64,000 nt of DNA from SAR116 cluster alpha proteobacterium HIMB100 (GCA_000238815.2 AFXB01000001.1:124001-188000), one strand, 5' to 3'. Numbered from the stretch's first letter, positions 1 to 8,373 are shown. The notes: generated from the sequence alone by a model not told the origin. Numbers and translations: made by a program.

Positions 1-972
1 GGAGCAGGCGAGCAGACGGTTTGTGTTGTCCAGGCCTGGCAATATGCCCAGATTGCAGGGGAACTTCAGGTGAGTTTTGATGATAACGGGGCGGTGACAG
101 CCTGTTCAGGTACACCGCATATGATGCTGGCAGACAGTTTCAAACGCAAAAATGCAGACGGCAAGCGGGTTGAACTGGAAGGAGAGGCCAGAGCGGCGGC
201 GATTGCCGCGGTGAAGGCGCATCCGAGCCTGTCTGTTGTTTCCGAAGATGCAGAGGCGGCGGCTGTTCTGGCCAGCTTCTCTGGCCAGGTTGATGCCCTT
301 AAAGCAGAAAATATTGGCAGCATTGCATCGCCTTTGTGTCTTGAGCGGATCCCCGGACAGGGCAAATCCAAGATGTGTGATGCGTCTGATACAGCGAAAA
401 ACGGTTCCGATATTTCTAATCTTGTGGCGCATGCCTTCCGTGATATGTCCCGAACCGGGGATATTGCTATCCAGAATGGTGGAGGCGTCAGAACAGATGT
501 GAAATCAGGTGAATTTTCAATTGGTGATGCCTACACACTGCTGCCGTTTGCCAATACGCTGGTTGAACTGACCATGACCGGGGCAGAACTTCATCAGGTT
601 CTTGAAGATGCCCTTGACTATGCGCTGACCCCGGACGGGTCAACCGGGGCCTATCCTTATGCGGCAGGCCTGCGCTGGTCAATCGATACCCGCCAGCCCA
701 AGGGCAAGCGGTTTTCAGATATCCAGTTCAAAGGCCCTGCGGACGCCAGCTGGTCTGCACTTGACAAAGCTCGGTCTTATAAGGTGATCACCAACAACTA
801 TATCGCTGGTGGCCGGGATGGGTATCTGACCTTCAAGACAGTTGCTTCTGATGGCCGTCTTGTTGACACCTATCTTGATTATGCGCAGAGCTTTGTTGAT
901 TATGTGCGCGCCAAGGGCACGGTTGATAAGCTGGATATCTCTGAATATTCAACCCAGTCCTTTATGAAGTAA
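1..972 (+). CDS. UshA/NadN-type 5'-nucleotidase, C-terminal part (5' end outside window)
   Basis: The reading frame is open from base 1, so the gene begins upstream; 323 residues are visible. The family hydrolyses nucleoside monophosphates, UDP-sugars or NAD in the periplasm. The visible part is the 5'-nucleotidase C-terminal domain: a QNGGGVR motif at visible residues 158-164, a PFANTLVEL stretch after it, and the substrate-binding stretch YKVITNNYIAGGRDGY near the end. The metallophosphatase half lies outside the window, so substrate cannot be assigned. The protein ends at a TAA at 970-972, shortly before a hairpin that may end transcription. Family is clear; the choice between UshA and NadN is not. 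Confidence 0.88.
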   Translation, partial: GAGEQTVCVVQAWQYAQIAGELQVSFDDNGAVTACSGTPHMMLADSFKRKNADGKRVELEGEARAAAIAAVKAHPSLSVVSEDAEAAAVLASFSGQVDALKAENIGSIASPLCLERIPGQGKSKMCDASDTAKNGSDISNLVAHAFRDMSRTGDIAIQNGGGVRTDVKSGEFSIGDAYTLLPFANTLVELTMTGAELHQVLEDALDYALTPDGSTGAYPYAAGLRWSIDTRQPKGKRFSDIQFKGPADASWSALDKARSYKVITNNYIAGGRDGYLTFKTVASDGRLVDTYLDYAQSFVDYVRAKGTVDKLDISEYSTQSFMK

Positions 973-997
973 CAAAGGTAGATACCCTGCAAAAAAT

Positions 998-1034
998 AGG
1001 CTGTCCGGCGTAATCGCTGGGCAGCCTGTTTTGA
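998..1034. terminator. Bidirectional hairpin terminator between convergent genes
   Basis: A 9-bp stem (AGGCTGTCC with GGGCAGCCT, one G-T wobble) lies at 998-1006 and 1019-1027 and is followed by GTTTTG. On the other strand the run AAAAAATA becomes a T tract. It sits between the nucleotidase and the oppositely directed GFA gene and could serve both. Confidence 0.5.
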
Positions 1035-1058
1035 CGTCATTTCTGGTCAGAACAAACC

Positions 1059-1490
1059 CTACCACCTGCTTGAGTCATCATCAGAGGTTTGTTTGTTCTG
1101 ATGATAGAGATCATCAACATGCTGAAGCCCTTCTGGAAGCGGCGAAAATCCTGGATGAGAGACAGCATAAATCTGGCCAACGCAACTGAGGCCTGAGGCA
1201 TCATCTAGCGTGCCAGCGGTGATCGCCAAGCGTCCCGTGCCCGTTGGCCGGTAAAATAAAGAGGCCCCGCAATGACTGCAGAACCCGCGTTCGGCGATCT
1301 CAGAACTGCGATACCATTTCAGGCTGGTTTCTGTGATCTCTACCTCGGCTTCTGGGGCAGATGTCGCGGCAATGGAATTACCAATAATTTTCATACAATC
1401 GCGGCAGTGACAGATGATAATAGGCCGCAACTCAGCTGAAGTTTGATAGCGGACCTGGCCACAATGACAGCCTCCGGTATAATGTTTCAT
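1059..1490 (-). CDS. GFA-family (glutathione-dependent formaldehyde-activating-like) zinc protein
   Basis: A 143-residue protein of the GFA/CENP-V fold. The cysteine pattern is complete: CxC at 8 and 10, CxCxxC at 27, 29 and 32, and CxxC at 71 and 74, which in this family bind two zinc ions. Most members have no proven substrate, so formaldehyde activation should not be assumed. The frame stays open upstream to 1703, but the ATG at 1490 is chosen because it has a GGGAG Shine-Dalgarno about 7 bases ahead, begins the conserved domain, and avoids overlapping the divergent sulfatase gene. It faces the nucleotidase across a short hairpin region. Confidence 0.8.
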   Translation of the reverse strand: MKHYTGGCHCGQVRYQTSAELRPIIICHCRDCMKIIGNSIAATSAPEAEVEITETSLKWYRSSEIAERGFCSHCGASLFYRPTGTGRLAITAGTLDDASGLSCVGQIYAVSHPGFSPLPEGLQHVDDLYHQNKQTSDDDSSRW

Positions 1491-1668
1491 TTCTGCGTCT
1501 CCCAATCTTGTCTTGATGAAAATCACACCAGCCTGGAAGGGTTTTGTCTGGCCCAAAATGGTCATTTCGTCAGTCAGGATGTCGAGGGGCGAATATATTT
1601 CTTCCCGCCTTTTGTTTCTCTTAAAAAGATGAATCGCGGTAAGCTGTTCGAAGGAAGGCACAGCTGAT

Positions 1669-3111
1669 ATGACAAAACGCCCTTTGAATTTTCTGGTGAT
1701 CATGTCTGATGAACATCGCCGTGATGCGATGGGCTGTATGGGCCACAGACATGTGAAAACACCGCATCTTGACGCTCTGGCCCGCCGCGGGGCTGTGTTT
1801 GAGCGGGCCTATACCGCCTCGCCAATGTGTGTGCCGGCACGGGCAGCTGTCGCCACAGGTCAGCCTGTTCACCGCACCGGCCATTGGGACAGCGCCAGCC
1901 CTTATGCAGGCACACCAGACAGCTGGATGCACAGCCTGCGGGCCGCCGGTCATGAGGTGGTGTCTATCGGCAAGCTGCATTTCAGATCAGCTGAAGATGA
2001 TAACGGGTTTAGCCAGGAAATCCTGCCGATGCATGTTGTCGGCGGGGTAGGGTGGACCATAGGCCTGCTGCGTGAAACCCTGCCTGATTACAGCCCGTCA
2101 GCCGCCGAACTGGCTGCTGATGTCGGGGTCGGGTCCAGCAGCTATACAGATTATGATCTGGCGATAACAGACGCCGCAACGGACTGGCTTTGTGCAGCAG
2201 AACGGCTGAACCAGCCCTGGGCGGCGTTTGTCTCTTTGGTCAGCCCGCATTATCCGCTGACCTGTCCTGAGGCGTTTTATGATTTATATGACCCGGCGGA
2301 TATAGATCTGCCTGTGGGGGCACAGCGCCCGCCGACCCATAGTGAGGTCCAGAATATCACCGGGTTTTTCAGCTATGATCAGTTCTTTGATGAGCAGAAA
2401 ATGCGGACAGCGAAATGTGCTTATTTTGGTCTGACCAGTTTCATGGATGATTGTGTGGGCCGCGTGCTGGGCGCGCTGAACACAAGCGGGCAGGCGGAAA
2501 ACACCGTTATTTTATATGTCTCTGATCATGGGGATATGCTGGGGGATCATGGCATGTGGACAAAACAGGTAATGTATGAGGCGTCTGCCGGTGTGCCGAT
2601 GATCATGGCCGGGCCGGGCCTGCCTATGGGGCGGCGCGTGCTGACCCCGGCCAGCCTGCTGGATATTGCGCCGACCGCACATCAGGTGATGGGGGTGAAG
2701 ACCTCAAAAGGTCAGTATTTCGGGGATTCTCTTCTGCGGCTGGCAACAGGCAAAGACCAGCCGCGCCGGACCGTGTTCAGCGAATATCATGATGGCGGTT
2801 CGACTACGGCCAGCTTTATGGTGCGCTGGGGCAACTGGAAATATATTCACTATCCCGGCCATGCCCCGCAATTGTTCAATTTAAAACATGACCCGGATGA
2901 GATGTGCGACCTGGCCCCGTCTGCTCCTGACCAGCCGGCAGCAGAAGCCGCTTTGGGTGAAGGCGAAAGACGCTTGCGCAAAATCTGTGACCCGGAGGCG
3001 GTGAACGCGGCTGCCTTTGCGGACCAGAAACGCAAGATAGACGCCCTTGGTGGTGAGGAAGCCTGCCTGAAGGCGTACGTCTTCAACCATACCCCCGCCC
3101 CAGAGGCGTGA
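1669..3111 (+). CDS. Sulfatase (formylglycine-dependent, alkaline-phosphatase superfamily)
   Basis: A 480-residue type I sulfatase, predicted to hydrolyse a sulfate ester. The CxPxR motif that is converted to formylglycine is present with C54, P56 and R58. The metal-site segment IMSDEH lies at residues 11-16, and a second one, SDHGDMLGDHG, at about 285-295. The C-terminal part has the choline-sulfatase-like pattern of a YIHYPG strand followed by an LFNLKHDPDE turn. No clear signal peptide is seen, which argues for a cytoplasmic enzyme. The ATG follows a GGAAGG motif. A second, only distantly similar sulfatase lies in the island at 43.7 kb. The substrate is unknown. Confidence 0.85.
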   Translation: MTKRPLNFLVIMSDEHRRDAMGCMGHRHVKTPHLDALARRGAVFERAYTASPMCVPARAAVATGQPVHRTGHWDSASPYAGTPDSWMHSLRAAGHEVVSIGKLHFRSAEDDNGFSQEILPMHVVGGVGWTIGLLRETLPDYSPSAAELAADVGVGSSSYTDYDLAITDAATDWLCAAERLNQPWAAFVSLVSPHYPLTCPEAFYDLYDPADIDLPVGAQRPPTHSEVQNITGFFSYDQFFDEQKMRTAKCAYFGLTSFMDDCVGRVLGALNTSGQAENTVILYVSDHGDMLGDHGMWTKQVMYEASAGVPMIMAGPGLPMGRRVLTPASLLDIAPTAHQVMGVKTSKGQYFGDSLLRLATGKDQPRRTVFSEYHDGGSTTASFMVRWGNWKYIHYPGHAPQLFNLKHDPDEMCDLAPSAPDQPAAEAALGEGERRLRKICDPEAVNAAAFADQKRKIDALGGEEACLKAYVFNHTPAPEA

Positions 3112-3177
3112 AGGGGGGGGATTTCCAATGCCCCGGCATAGTCATCGCTTCGTTAACACGCTAAAGTCATACCCATC

Positions 3178-3550
3178 ATGATCTATGCGCTTTGTCTTCT
3201 TATTGGCTTGCAACTGGCCAGTACCGCCTTTGCCGGTTTGTTGGGTCTGCCTGTGCCCGGGCCCGTTTATCGGCTTACTTGTGTTGCTGGTCTGGTTACT
3301 GGCGGGCGGGCGGCGTCCGGCAGGTCTTGAGGCGGCGGCAGAGGGATTTATTCGTTATCTGCTGTTGTTGTTTGTGCCGGCGGCGGTCGGCCTGGTTCAG
3401 TATCTTGACCTGCTGAGCGAACAGGGCCTGGTGCTTATCGTGGTGATTGTGTTGTCAACGCTGGCCGGTCTGCTGGCCACAGCCCTTATGTTCACAATTG
3501 CGGCGGGCTGGCTGTCCCCGCCTGACAAGTCCGAGAAACGGCAGATCTGA
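3178..3550 (+). pseudogene. LrgA/CidA-family membrane protein with a one-base frameshift
   Basis: The gene is split over two frames. From the ATG at 3178 the frame encodes a normal LrgA/CidA N-terminus (LLIGLQLASTAFAGLLGL then PVPGPV). It then loses register in GTTTATCGG at 3265-3273. The next frame continues at once with IGLLVLLVWLLAGG and the rest of the family domain to TGA at 3548-3550. Removing one T from the TTT at 3266-3268 restores a continuous protein of about 123 residues with several membrane helices. LrgA/CidA proteins are holin-like partners of LrgB. The stop overlaps the start of the intact lrgB-like gene. Either a real inactivating mutation or a sequencing error. Confidence 0.8.
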
Positions 3551-4266
3551 TGGACCAGCTGGCTTTTATCTTTGTTTATTTGGAAGAACAGCCGCTCTTA
3601 TGGCTGTTTGTGACCTTGTCTGCCTATCTGCTGGTAGAACAGATTTATCACCTCGGCCGCAATTTTGCGCTCTTGAACCCGGTTCTGGTCAGCGCGGTTC
3701 TGATCGCTGTTATTTTGTGGCTGAGCCGGACCTCTTATGCTGACTATTTTGCCGGGGCGCAGTTTATTCATGTGATGCTGGGCTCGGCGATCATCGCACT
3801 TGCTGTGCCGGTTGCCCGCTATCAGGGGGCTTTGTGGGGGGCCCGTTATGCGGTTCTGGCCGCTTTATGTTGTGGGGCTTTGGTGGCCGCGCTCAGCGCG
3901 GTGTTTCTGGCAAAGGCGTTTGGTTTGTCTGATGCGCTGGTGGCCTCGCTTGCGCCGAAAAGTGTGACTGCGCCGATTGCTATGGGCATAGCGGAACAGA
4001 TTGGCGGGATCACCTCAATTGCGGCGGTGCTGGCGGTTGTTACCGGCATTACCGGGGCGGTGATTGTCACGCCTTTGTTCAGCAGGCTGGGCTTTACAGA
4101 CTGGCGCGCACGGGGTTTTGCTGTGGGTGTGACCTGTCATGGGATCGGCACCGCCAATGCCTTTCAGGTGCATGCCATCGCCGGTACGTTTGCGACCATC
4201 GGCATGGCCCTGAACGGAGTGTTTTCGTCTGTTGTTCTGCCTGCTCTGCTGATCGTCCTGCTCTAG
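3550..4266 (+). CDS. LrgB/CidB-family inner-membrane protein
   Basis: A 238-residue, very hydrophobic protein with many membrane helices, of normal length for LrgB. Family hallmarks are SLAPKSVTAPIAMGIAEQIGG in the middle and GVTCHGIGTANAF towards the C-terminus. LrgA/LrgB pairs are linked to murein hydrolase control and to export of small organic acids such as pyruvate or glycolate; the role here is not shown. The start ATG at 3550 overlaps the stop of the frameshifted lrgA-like gene by one base, so translation is probably coupled and could suffer from the upstream frameshift. Confidence 0.88.
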   Translation: MDQLAFIFVYLEEQPLLWLFVTLSAYLLVEQIYHLGRNFALLNPVLVSAVLIAVILWLSRTSYADYFAGAQFIHVMLGSAIIALAVPVARYQGALWGARYAVLAALCCGALVAALSAVFLAKAFGLSDALVASLAPKSVTAPIAMGIAEQIGGITSIAAVLAVVTGITGAVIVTPLFSRLGFTDWRARGFAVGVTCHGIGTANAFQVHAIAGTFATIGMALNGVFSSVVLPALLIVLL

Positions 4267-4288
4267 GCTGGTATCATTTGCACACGGG

Positions 4289-4903
4289 TTATTTGCGGCG
4301 GGGCTGTTTGGCCAGAACCGCCTCTACGACGGGGTGTTGGCGCATCGCCTCGCAAAAGGCGGCCAGTTTCGGCCGGCCGGTGCGCATCTGGTCTTTATTC
4401 GGCTCCCATCTGGTCAGCATATACAGATAAAAATCAGCTGCACAAATCTCACCTCCCAACAGATTTGGTGATAACTGGCCTTCCAGATAATCAAACAGCG
4501 TGTCATTCATCTCGCGGGCTTTGGCTTTGATGCCGTCAAAACCGTCTTCAAAGCCGTAATGGCGGGTGTGATGCTGGCGGTGATAGGCGGGATACATGGT
4601 GGTCGCCAGCAGGGTGATCAGGCTTAAATAGCGATCGCGTTCAGCGCTTGCCGGGGCAGGGGCCAGCCCGTCAAACCTCTCTGTGATATGATGAACAATG
4701 GCCAGCGATTCAAACAGGCTGTGGCCATCCGGGCAAACCAGAACAGGGATCCGGCCAGTTGGATTTTTGGCCAGAAAGTCCGGTGTCTGGCGTTCTGCCT
4801 CATCAGGAAAGCTGATGGTGTAGGCACAGTCCTTTGCGGTCAGCAGGAATTCAGCGATCAAGGACCCAGCAAACGGGCGGCCATAAATATGATACTCTGT
4901 CAT
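4289..4903 (-). CDS. Glutathione S-transferase family protein
   Basis: A protein of 204 residues. The N-terminal half has the thioredoxin-like GST fold: a YGRPFAGS segment near the start, NPTGRIPVL with the cis-proline near residues 48-56, and the glutathione gamma-glutamyl contact FESLAIVHHI. The C-terminal half is helical, with LLGGEICAADFYLYML typical of the GST C-terminal domain. The frame is open further upstream through TTG and ATG codons, but the ATG at 4903 follows an AGAGG ribosome site and begins the domain. It is the last gene of a minus-strand run after the SDR gene, separated by 28 bases. The substrate is unknown. Confidence 0.82.
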   Translation of the reverse strand: MTEYHIYGRPFAGSLIAEFLLTAKDCAYTISFPDEAERQTPDFLAKNPTGRIPVLVCPDGHSLFESLAIVHHITERFDGLAPAPASAERDRYLSLITLLATTMYPAYHRQHHTRHYGFEDGFDGIKAKAREMNDTLFDYLEGQLSPNLLGGEICAADFYLYMLTRWEPNKDQMRTGRPKLAAFCEAMRQHPVVEAVLAKQPRRK

Positions 4904-4931
4904 TATCTGATACCTCTGGTTTTTATCAGGG

Positions 4932-5744
4932 TTATTCGGGGATTGTGGCGGTGATGCCGCCATCAACAATCAGATCTGTTCCGGTAACGTAACGCGCTTC
5001 ATCAGATGCCAGATATAACGCGGCATGTGCGACATCTTCTGCCTTACCCATATGGCCTATCGGGACCTGGGCATGGCGTTTCGCTACATAGCCTTCATAA
5101 TCACCGCCTGCATATTTTTGGGCCATACGTCTGACCATGGGTGTGAACATCAGCCCGGGCAGCACACAATTCATCCTGATCCCATCTTTGGCATGAAGCA
5201 CAGCAGAGGTCTTGGTGAATTGCTGCAGCGCGGCTTTGGCGGTGTTATAGCCGATTTGCGGCTTGCCGAGGTGGCGAATGCCGGCCACTGATGAGATATT
5301 GACAATCGCGCCTTTCCCGGCAGCGATCATCGTGGGAAGGGCGGCCCTTGTGCAGAACATCACACTGTCAAGATTTAACGCCAATTGCTCCCGCCAGATT
5401 TGTGTGTCCGCATCAGCCGGTCCCAGACGTTCAGACTGGCCGACATTATTGATCAGAATGTCAATCCGGCCATGCCGGTCTAAAATGGTCTGCATCCAGT
5501 TATTGACGGCCTGTTCATCTGTCACATCACCAAAGGTGAAAAAAGCCTGTCCGCCCTCTGCCTGGATTGCTTTTATTGTTGTCTGAGCATCTTTGGCGTT
5601 TATATCCAGCCCTTCAATAACAGCCCCCTGACGGGCAAACAGCCTGGCAATGGCACTGCCGTTGCTGAGCTCATCTGCCGGGCTGCCAAACCCGGTGACA
5701 GCGGCAATTTTTCCGGCTAGTGAAAACGGCAATTTATCGGTCAT
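4932..5744 (-). CDS. Short-chain dehydrogenase/reductase (SDR)
   Basis: A 270-residue classical SDR. The cofactor loop near residue 17 is longer than usual, with a SPADELSN insertion before the second glycine region. NNVG lies at 99-102, catalytic serine at 151 or 152, and the YxxxK pair is Y166 and K170. VDGG near the C-terminus completes a FabG-like fold. It lies between a threonine-synthase-like enzyme upstream and a GST downstream on the same strand, next to sulfopyruvate decarboxylase genes. A role in reducing an aldehyde such as sulfoacetaldehyde is possible, since known sulfoacetaldehyde reductases (IsfD) are SDRs, but nothing in the sequence proves it. Confidence 0.88.
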   Translation of the reverse strand: MTDKLPFSLAGKIAAVTGFGSPADELSNGSAIARLFARQGAVIEGLDINAKDAQTTIKAIQAEGGQAFFTFGDVTDEQAVNNWMQTILDRHGRIDILINNVGQSERLGPADADTQIWREQLALNLDSVMFCTRAALPTMIAAGKGAIVNISSVAGIRHLGKPQIGYNTAKAALQQFTKTSAVLHAKDGIRMNCVLPGLMFTPMVRRMAQKYAGGDYEGYVAKRHAQVPIGHMGKAEDVAHAALYLASDEARYVTGTDLIVDGGITATIPE

Positions 5745-5780
5745 GACAGTTTTTCTTTTTCCTTTACCAACCCGCTTTTC

Positions 5781-7013
5781 TTAAGTGAACTGGCTGAAGT
5801 CGATATCGTGGTCCTTATCCAGATGCTTGCCGACCGCTGGCATCGGGTATTTCAGGCCAGTTGCGCAATTAAACAGAACAGCTGTTTCAGATTTATCAAC
5901 CCAGCCCTTTTGTAAGGCCAACTGATAGGCAGCCGCCGTTGCCGCACCTTCCGGACACAGCAGGACACCATCTTCACGGGCGATGTAGTCCCGGATGTCC
6001 ATAATATGTTCATCTTCCACGGCTACAGCCTGTCCGCCGGATTCACGCACCGCCCGCAGAATAAGGAAATCGCCAACCGCGATAGGAACGCGGATACCTG
6101 CGGCCACTGTATGGGCATCTGTCCAGAGTGGGGCATGTTCCTCACCTTCATCATAGGCCTTGACAATAGGCGCACATCCGGTCGCTTGTACAGCGATCAT
6201 GCGCGGCAGCTTACCGGTTAGCCAGCCCAGAGCCTGAAGTTCAGCAAAGGCTTTCCACATTCCAATCAGACCGGTTCCGCCGCCGGTTGGATAGAAAATC
6301 ACGTCAGGCAAGCTCCAGCCCATCTGTTCTGCCAGCTCAAGCCCCATCGTTTTCTTACCTTCTATCCGATAGGGCTCTTTCAGGGTAGATACATCAAACC
6401 AGCCCACACTCTGTTTGCCTTCACCAACAATCTTACCACAATCATTAATCAGACCGTTCACCATCCAGGTATCTGCACCCTGCAGCTGGATTTCGCGAAT
6501 ATTGATATCAGGTGTGTCAGAGGGGCAAAGAACAGTAGCTTTCATTCCCGCCTTGCGCGCATAGGCCGCCATCGCGGCCCCGGCGTTCCCGTTTGTTGGT
6601 ATAGCCAGATGATCAAGCCCGAATTCATGTGCCATAGAAACAGCCAGCGCCAGCCCGCGCGCCTTGAACGAGCCGGTTGGCAGTCGTCCTTCATCTTTGA
6701 TAATCACATTCCCGGGGGTCCCGCCAAGTCGGTCTGTGCTGTAATTCAGCGGAATCAGAGGAGTAACAACCTCGCCAAGTGAAATTCTGCTATCAGGCTT
6801 GGTGACCGGCAACAAAGCCTTATACCGCCAGAAGCCTGGCTGGCTGTCATCAATCCCTTCCTCTCGGCTAAGTGTCTGTTTAATCTGCTCAAGATCATAT
6901 CTGACCAGCAGAGGACGGCCAGCTTCTGATAGGCCATGCACCTGACCAGCAGGATATTTTTTGCCCGTGAGCGAACACTCAAGATGAGTGACGAAATTAT
7001 TTTTGATAGTCAT
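5781..7013 (-). CDS. PLP-dependent threonine-synthase-like enzyme (possible cysteate synthase)
   Basis: A 410-residue fold type II PLP enzyme. The Schiff-base lysine is K117 in PTGSFKARG; true threonine synthases usually have GSFKDRG here. The asparagine-containing PLP loop is TNGNAGAA and the phosphate-binding loop is PTGGGTGLIG. The N-terminal domain resembles threonine synthase. The ATG at 7013 is chosen over an upstream TTG. It is divergent from comD/comE, separated by about 220 bases. Methanogen cysteate synthase, which makes cysteate from phosphoserine and sulfite, is a threonine-synthase paralogue that feeds sulfopyruvate decarboxylase, so this neighbourhood makes that role attractive. 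Threonine synthase or a dehydratase remain possible. Confidence 0.75.
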   Translation of the reverse strand: MTIKNNFVTHLECSLTGKKYPAGQVHGLSEAGRPLLVRYDLEQIKQTLSREEGIDDSQPGFWRYKALLPVTKPDSRISLGEVVTPLIPLNYSTDRLGGTPGNVIIKDEGRLPTGSFKARGLALAVSMAHEFGLDHLAIPTNGNAGAAMAAYARKAGMKATVLCPSDTPDINIREIQLQGADTWMVNGLINDCGKIVGEGKQSVGWFDVSTLKEPYRIEGKKTMGLELAEQMGWSLPDVIFYPTGGGTGLIGMWKAFAELQALGWLTGKLPRMIAVQATGCAPIVKAYDEGEEHAPLWTDAHTVAAGIRVPIAVGDFLILRAVRESGGQAVAVEDEHIMDIRDYIAREDGVLLCPEGAATAAAYQLALQKGWVDKSETAVLFNCATGLKYPMPAVGKHLDKDHDIDFSQFT

Positions 7014-7181
7014 TTTTCCAACTTTGTAGGTGGGACACAATTGGAGCTTTTTTAGGGTGGATAGGCTTGACTGTAAATACTCGTGTTAAGACTAATTTTT
7101 GTGCAATTCACCATTTACAAGCAGATTTTACTTTTTAACTTCCGGTATTCATGTATTTTCCATGTGGGGAAAACTTATACG

Positions 7182-7203
7182 AAAAGCCTAGACTTAGCTT
7201 TTT
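7182..7203 (+). other. Hairpin with T tract in the comD leader
   Basis: AAAAG at 7182-7186, a bulged C, then CTA pair with TAG and CTTTT at 7195-7202 around a GACT loop, followed by more T residues. It lies just ahead of the comD ribosome site. The stem is AT-rich and weak. It could be an attenuator-like element or chance in an AT-rich leader. Confidence 0.25.
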
Positions 7204-7235
7204 TCAAGTATTTAAGCAAAAATTGGGAGTATTAG

Positions 7236-7733
7236 ATGTCAGTCAACGACGTCATCATGGATGCGCTTCGTCAAAATGATGTAAACTTCGTAACAACTGT
7301 ACCTTGTAAACAACTTGCAGGCGTCATTGAAAAGATTGATACAGCGCCGGATATCCATCACGTGCCTTCGAACCGTGAGGATGAAGGCATGGGTTTGTGT
7401 GCAGGGGCATATTTGGGGGGTAAACGCCCGGCAATTATTATGCAAAATACTGCAATCGGCGTCACCATAAACGCGCTTGCAACGCTAATACAGTTCTACC
7501 GTATGCCATTGCCGATGTTGATAAGTTACCGTGGTGAAGTGGGTGAGCCTGTAGCCTGTCAGGTGGAAATGGCTGTTCATACAAAGGCCCTGCTCAATCA
7601 GCTGAATATACCGACCTATCACTTTCACAATACTGAGGATGCCGACGAGCTGTCAGGGATTTTGTCTTATTGTTTCATGTCCAGAAAGCCTTTGGCTGTG
7701 CTGATGGATGCAACTTTCTGGAAGGGGGCCTGA
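7236..7733 (+). CDS. comD: Sulfopyruvate decarboxylase, alpha (PYR) subunit
   Basis: A 165-residue subunit of the thiamine-diphosphate enzyme that decarboxylates 3-sulfopyruvate to sulfoacetaldehyde. It corresponds to the pyrimidine-binding half: VTTVPCKQL near residues 20-28, then NREDEGMGLCAGAYLGGKRP with the activating glutamate, and MQNTAIG followed by ISYRGEVGE. This pattern closely follows archaeal ComD as I recall it. The start has a GGGAG ribosome site. The beta subunit gene follows four bases after the stop. Homologous phosphonopyruvate decarboxylases are normally one longer chain, so the split form favours ComDE, although substrate cannot be read from sequence alone. Confidence 0.85.
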   Translation: MSVNDVIMDALRQNDVNFVTTVPCKQLAGVIEKIDTAPDIHHVPSNREDEGMGLCAGAYLGGKRPAIIMQNTAIGVTINALATLIQFYRMPLPMLISYRGEVGEPVACQVEMAVHTKALLNQLNIPTYHFHNTEDADELSGILSYCFMSRKPLAVLMDATFWKGA

Positions 7734-7737
7734 GGTT

Positions 7738-8292
7738 ATGATCAGAAGCGATGTTCTTAAAACACTTCTTCCTTTGATATCCGACCAGCTGCTGGTCACC
7801 AATATCGGTCTGCCTAGTCAGGAAATGCATCTTCTGGACGACCAGCCTAGTAATTTTTATATGCTGGGGACCATGGGGCTGGCCTCATCTATCGGCCTTG
7901 GCCTTGCGCTGGCTCAGGATAAAAAAGTGATTGCCCTTGACGGCGATGGGTCTGTGCTGATGAATTTCGGGACATTGCCCACTATTGCCAATAACCCGGC
8001 GCCGAATTTTATCCTTCTCATCATTGATAACGGCAGTTATGGGTCAACTGGCGATCAGCCAACCTATACCGCCATGAAGACATCTCTTGCTGATGTTGCG
8101 CGTGCTTGCGGGTGCGAGCATGTCGTGGAATGTCAGGCAGAACAGGCTTATGAGACTGTTGAGACGGCGTTGGCAGCAGACCATATGACCATCATCATCT
8201 GTAAATGTGAATCAGGAAATATTAAGGTTCCTGTCATTGAAATGGATCCTGTGGTCATCAAAGACAGGTTTATGAAAGTCGTTCAGTCCTAA
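7738..8292 (+). CDS. comE: Sulfopyruvate decarboxylase, beta (PP) subunit
   Basis: A 184-residue thiamine-diphosphate-binding half of the enzyme. The diphosphate/magnesium motif is GDGSVLMN at residues 69-76, preceded by MLGTMGLASSIGLGLALA and followed by IIDNGSYGSTGDQPT. The ATG at 7738 is preferred to an in-frame ATG at 7708 that would overlap comD, because 7738 follows a TGAGG motif and starts at the conserved domain. With comD it should form an alpha/beta heteromer. No phosphoenolpyruvate mutase gene is nearby, which argues against a phosphonate pathway. No sulfoacetaldehyde acetyltransferase gene is visible in the window. Confidence 0.85.
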   Translation: MIRSDVLKTLLPLISDQLLVTNIGLPSQEMHLLDDQPSNFYMLGTMGLASSIGLGLALAQDKKVIALDGDGSVLMNFGTLPTIANNPAPNFILLIIDNGSYGSTGDQPTYTAMKTSLADVARACGCEHVVECQAEQAYETVETALAADHMTIIICKCESGNIKVPVIEMDPVVIKDRFMKVVQS

Positions 8293-8337
8293 CAAGACGT
8301 CTGGATATCAAATAAAAACCCTTTCTAAAGTGAGGAA

Positions 8338-8373
8338 AAGCGGCCCTTTGCATCTTGCATTTTTGGGCCGCTT
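8338..8373 (+). terminator. Hairpin after comE, ahead of the nuo operon
   Basis: A perfect 9-bp inverted repeat, AAGCGGCCC at 8338-8346 with GGGCCGCTT at 8365-8373, separated by 18 bases. It lies between comE and nuoA. There is no strong T tract after it, so it may be a weak or factor-assisted terminator, or an element of the nuo leader. Confidence 0.45.

Noticed and set aside
1491-1703. Longer N-terminus for the GFA-family protein starting at 1703
   Set aside because: It would overlap the divergent sulfatase start, has no family similarity, and the ATG at 1490 has a much better ribosome site.
7236-8292. Phosphonopyruvate decarboxylase for phosphonate synthesis
   Set aside because: The two-gene split and motif details fit ComDE better, and no phosphoenolpyruvate mutase gene is nearby. 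Not fully excluded.
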